From NCBI RefSeq assembly GCF_008281175.1, contig NZ_CP036524.1:1860001-1924000 (forward strand): 64,000 nucleotides of DNA. Reading direction: 5' to 3'. A program made the translations under genes and the position numbers. The stretch comes from [Clostridium] hylemonae DSM 15053. GTDB lineage: Bacteria > Bacillota > Clostridia > Lachnospirales > Lachnospiraceae. Under the pieces are notes generated by a model. That model was not told where the DNA came from. It worked only from the letters and a program-made list of their open reading frames with translations, and searched no databases. Shown in pieces: positions 62,479 through 64,000 of this stretch. The first letter of the stretch is position 1. The number at the start of each line of letters is the position of its first letter.

Positions 62479-63161
62479 GTCAATACCTCGTAAGTTCCTT
62501 TTCTTATATCATAATAAGTCTGTATGTAATAATCGGCCAGTTCTTTCTTCCTGGACTCCTGCGGCCTGGAAAATTCGTCGTCCACCCCGCACACTTTCAT
62601 TCCGGCTCTCTTGCCCGCCAGTATTCCCATCGGGACATCCTCAAAGACGAGACATCGCTCTGGCGGTACCTTCAGTTCTTCCGCCACGAGCAGATACACG
62701 TCCGGCGACGGTTTTCCTCTTTCCACTTCACATGCACTGTGCACCGAGTCGAACAGACCGCGCACATCCAGCGCGTTCAACGCCGCGTCCGCCAGCGTGC
62801 CTGCATTGCTTGTGGCAATCCCTATTTTTCTGCCCTCAGCGCGCATGTCCAGAATAAACTCATGCGCCCCCTCTTTCAGTTCCACAGAATGGGTATATCT
62901 GTCATATGTCATATCCATCCACTCATCCATAACTTCCTGAAGCGTCCGGTCAAGCCCGGGAAAGAGATCCAGAAAAAGCTGGGCCACTTCAACATAACTT
63001 TTCCCTTCCATCATTTCATGAAAATCATCCGGCTTATCCAGATGATACTTGCAGAGATAATCGTCGTCAACGGACGGCCATATCCACATGGAATCTATGA
63101 GCGTCCCGTCCATATCAAATATAATCGCTTCCGTGTCCTTCAGCATGTCTGTCTGTTCCAT
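62475..63161 (-). CDS. HAD-IA phosphatase (beta-phosphoglucomutase/CbbY-like)
   Basis: 228 residues. Motif I FDMDGTLIDS, motif II IATSNAG, Lys in ERGKPSPDVY and motif III VFEDVPMGILAGKRAGM. AAGGA precedes the ATG. Its first 47 nt overlap the RsuA gene end in another frame. Confidence 0.92.
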   Translation of the reverse strand: MEQTDMLKDTEAIIFDMDGTLIDSMWIWPSVDDDYLCKYHLDKPDDFHEMMEGKSYVEVAQLFLDLFPGLDRTLQEVMDEWMDMTYDRYTHSVELKEGAHEFILDMRAEGRKIGIATSNAGTLADAALNALDVRGLFDSVHSACEVERGKPSPDVYLLVAEELKVPPERCLVFEDVPMGILAGKRAGMKVCGVDDEFSRPQESRKKELADYYIQTYYDIRKGTYEVLT

Positions 63162-63870
63162 ATATATTCCTTAACTCCTCATCTGTAAGTTTGCGGTATT
63201 CTCCCGGCTTCAGTGAACTGTCGAGGACGAGTCCGCCCATCCGCTCCCGCTTCAGGTAGACGACTTCCTTCCCTCTCGCCAGAAACATACGCTTTACCTG
63301 GTGGAATTTCCCCTCCTGTATGGTAAGCCGTACCGCCGATTCCTGTCCACTGGATATAATTTCCAGCACCGCGGGTCTTGTCCATTCCGGCAAAGCAGAA
63401 GTTCCTATATCAATGCCTTCTGCGAAAGCCCGCGCATCTTCTTCTGTGACGATGCCCTTTACCCTGGCATAATATGTCTTGTCCACATGCTTCTTCGGCG
63501 ACAGAAGGCTGTGAGCCAGTTTACCGTCGTTCGTTATCAGAAGCAGGCCTTCTGTATCTTTGTCGAGTCTGCCTGCAGGGAACAGATCCTTTCTTTCTTT
63601 TGTCTTTATGAGGTCAACTACGGTCTTCTCCCTGCGGTCTTCTGTCGCAGATATGACTCCGGCCGGTTTGTTCAGCATGTAGTACACAAAAGCTTCATAC
63701 CGCACCGGGCTGTCCCCGTACAATACAGTGCTCTCTTTTTCGTTTACTTTATATTCCGGAGATTTGACCACTGCCGCGTCCACCTTCACTTTTCCCTGGC
63801 GGATGTGCTTTTTTACTTCCTGACGTGTGCCGATGCCCATATCCGCCAGGTATTTGTCGAGCCTTATCAT
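63115..63870 (-). CDS. RsuA/RluB-family rRNA pseudouridine synthase
   Basis: 251 residues from the ATG at 63870. S4 domain (MIRLDKYLADMGIGTRQEVKKHI), then FPAGRLDKDTEGLLLITNDG with the Asp nucleophile and IQEGKFHQVKRMF. Probably acts on 16S or 23S rRNA. Its start overlaps the upstream gene's stop (TGATG). Confidence 0.94.
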   Translation of the reverse strand: MIRLDKYLADMGIGTRQEVKKHIRQGKVKVDAAVVKSPEYKVNEKESTVLYGDSPVRYEAFVYYMLNKPAGVISATEDRREKTVVDLIKTKERKDLFPAGRLDKDTEGLLLITNDGKLAHSLLSPKKHVDKTYYARVKGIVTEEDARAFAEGIDIGTSALPEWTRPAVLEIISSGQESAVRLTIQEGKFHQVKRMFLARGKEVVYLKRERMGGLVLDSSLKPGEYRKLTDEELRNIYGTDRHAEGHGSDYI

Positions 63871-64000
63871 CAGCACAGCCTCCATCCCGGAAGATATTTA
63901 TTCTTAAGCGTCCCCTGTGAGAGCTTGCCCCATCCGAGCGGATAACCGTCCACACAGACGAGATACCAGCCCTTGCTTCTGTCAGACACCATGTCGTCCA
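63870..64000 (-). CDS. RsmB/RsmF-type rRNA cytosine-5 methyltransferase, C-terminal fragment
   Basis: The last 43 codons read on the minus strand to TGA (63872-63870). WYLVCVDGYPLGWGKLSQG followed by LKNKYLPGWRL matches the C-terminal RNA-binding end of RsmF/NOL1 proteins (GWGK...KN.YP.G.R). The catalytic part lies beyond the window. The stop overlaps the pseudouridine synthase start by one base. Confidence 0.75.
   Translation of the reverse strand, partial: DDMVSDRSKGWYLVCVDGYPLGWGKLSQGTLKNKYLPGWRLC

Overview
The window looks like a chromosomal stretch of a mid-GC Lachnospiraceae (clostridial cluster XIVa) bacterium. This rests on gene content: a short-form HisG with a HisZ partner, an L27 with the N-terminal extension cut by Prp, RsfS/YqeK/NadD/YhbY/ObgE in clostridial order, RecU, LexA with a divergent LysM protein, a cobalamin-type radical SAM next to a DUF2344 gene, and strong AGGAGG ribosome binding sites throughout. 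There are no rRNA or tRNA genes, no CRISPR array and no prophage module. Species assignment is inference.

Left part (1-9.5 kb): the tail of an SDR gene, a LysR regulator, and a three-gene signalling operon. That operon encodes a REC-GGDEF-EAL-REC-GGDEF protein, a hybrid sensor kinase with two receivers, and a free Hpt protein, so it holds all parts of a phosphorelay feeding c-di-GMP turnover. A MATE exporter follows. 9.5-12.1 kb: a Xer-like tyrosine recombinase, a YneA-like LysM lipoprotein candidate and lexA, with LexA operators in the shared promoter region and a 40-bp relic of a second MATE gene. 12.1-15.4 kb: an ECF sigma factor, a membrane protein and an ABC transporter. 15.5-19.9 kb: the rsfS-yqeK-nadD-yhbY-obgE and rplU-prp-rpmA ribosome-linked blocks, separated by a 46-bp palindrome.

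Middle (20-37.8 kb): an SF2 helicase with two predicted membrane helices, a DMT exporter, class I ribonucleotide reductase, asnA, a structured relic resembling a TnpB omega-RNA scaffold, another DMT exporter, amidohydrolase, CBS protein, aspartokinase, HAD phosphatase and a YbaK deacylase. A cassette-like zone at 33.3-35.2 kb follows: three GGGGTC-A-GACCCC double palindromes alternate with a radical SAM gene and a REP-associated (Y1/HUH) transposase gene. Then come the DUF2344 and TIGR03960-type radical SAM genes.

Right part (37.8-64 kb): a run of small accessory enzymes and unknown proteins (Ntn hydrolase, DUF1905-C39 fusion, a 58-residue membrane protein, VOC, SAP-DUF6434, PfpI, PNPOx-like), a UvrA-like ABC protein divergent from an AraC/GyrI-like regulator, a BclA-like protein, a second hybrid kinase with an inserted GGDEF domain, a dicarboxylate symporter and an RfbD-like reductase. 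The histidine operon hisZ-hisG-hisD-hisB-hisIE runs from a perfect consensus promoter. Its last enzyme carries an N-terminal HisF-like domain that has lost its catalytic aspartates. After this come recU, RluA- and RsuA-type pseudouridine synthases, a conserved membrane protein, an SDR, YgiQ, a HAD phosphatase and the tail of an RsmB/F-type rRNA methyltransferase.

The best candidates for something under-described are the REP/RAYT cassette zone, the membrane-anchored helicase and the HisF-like HisIE fusion.
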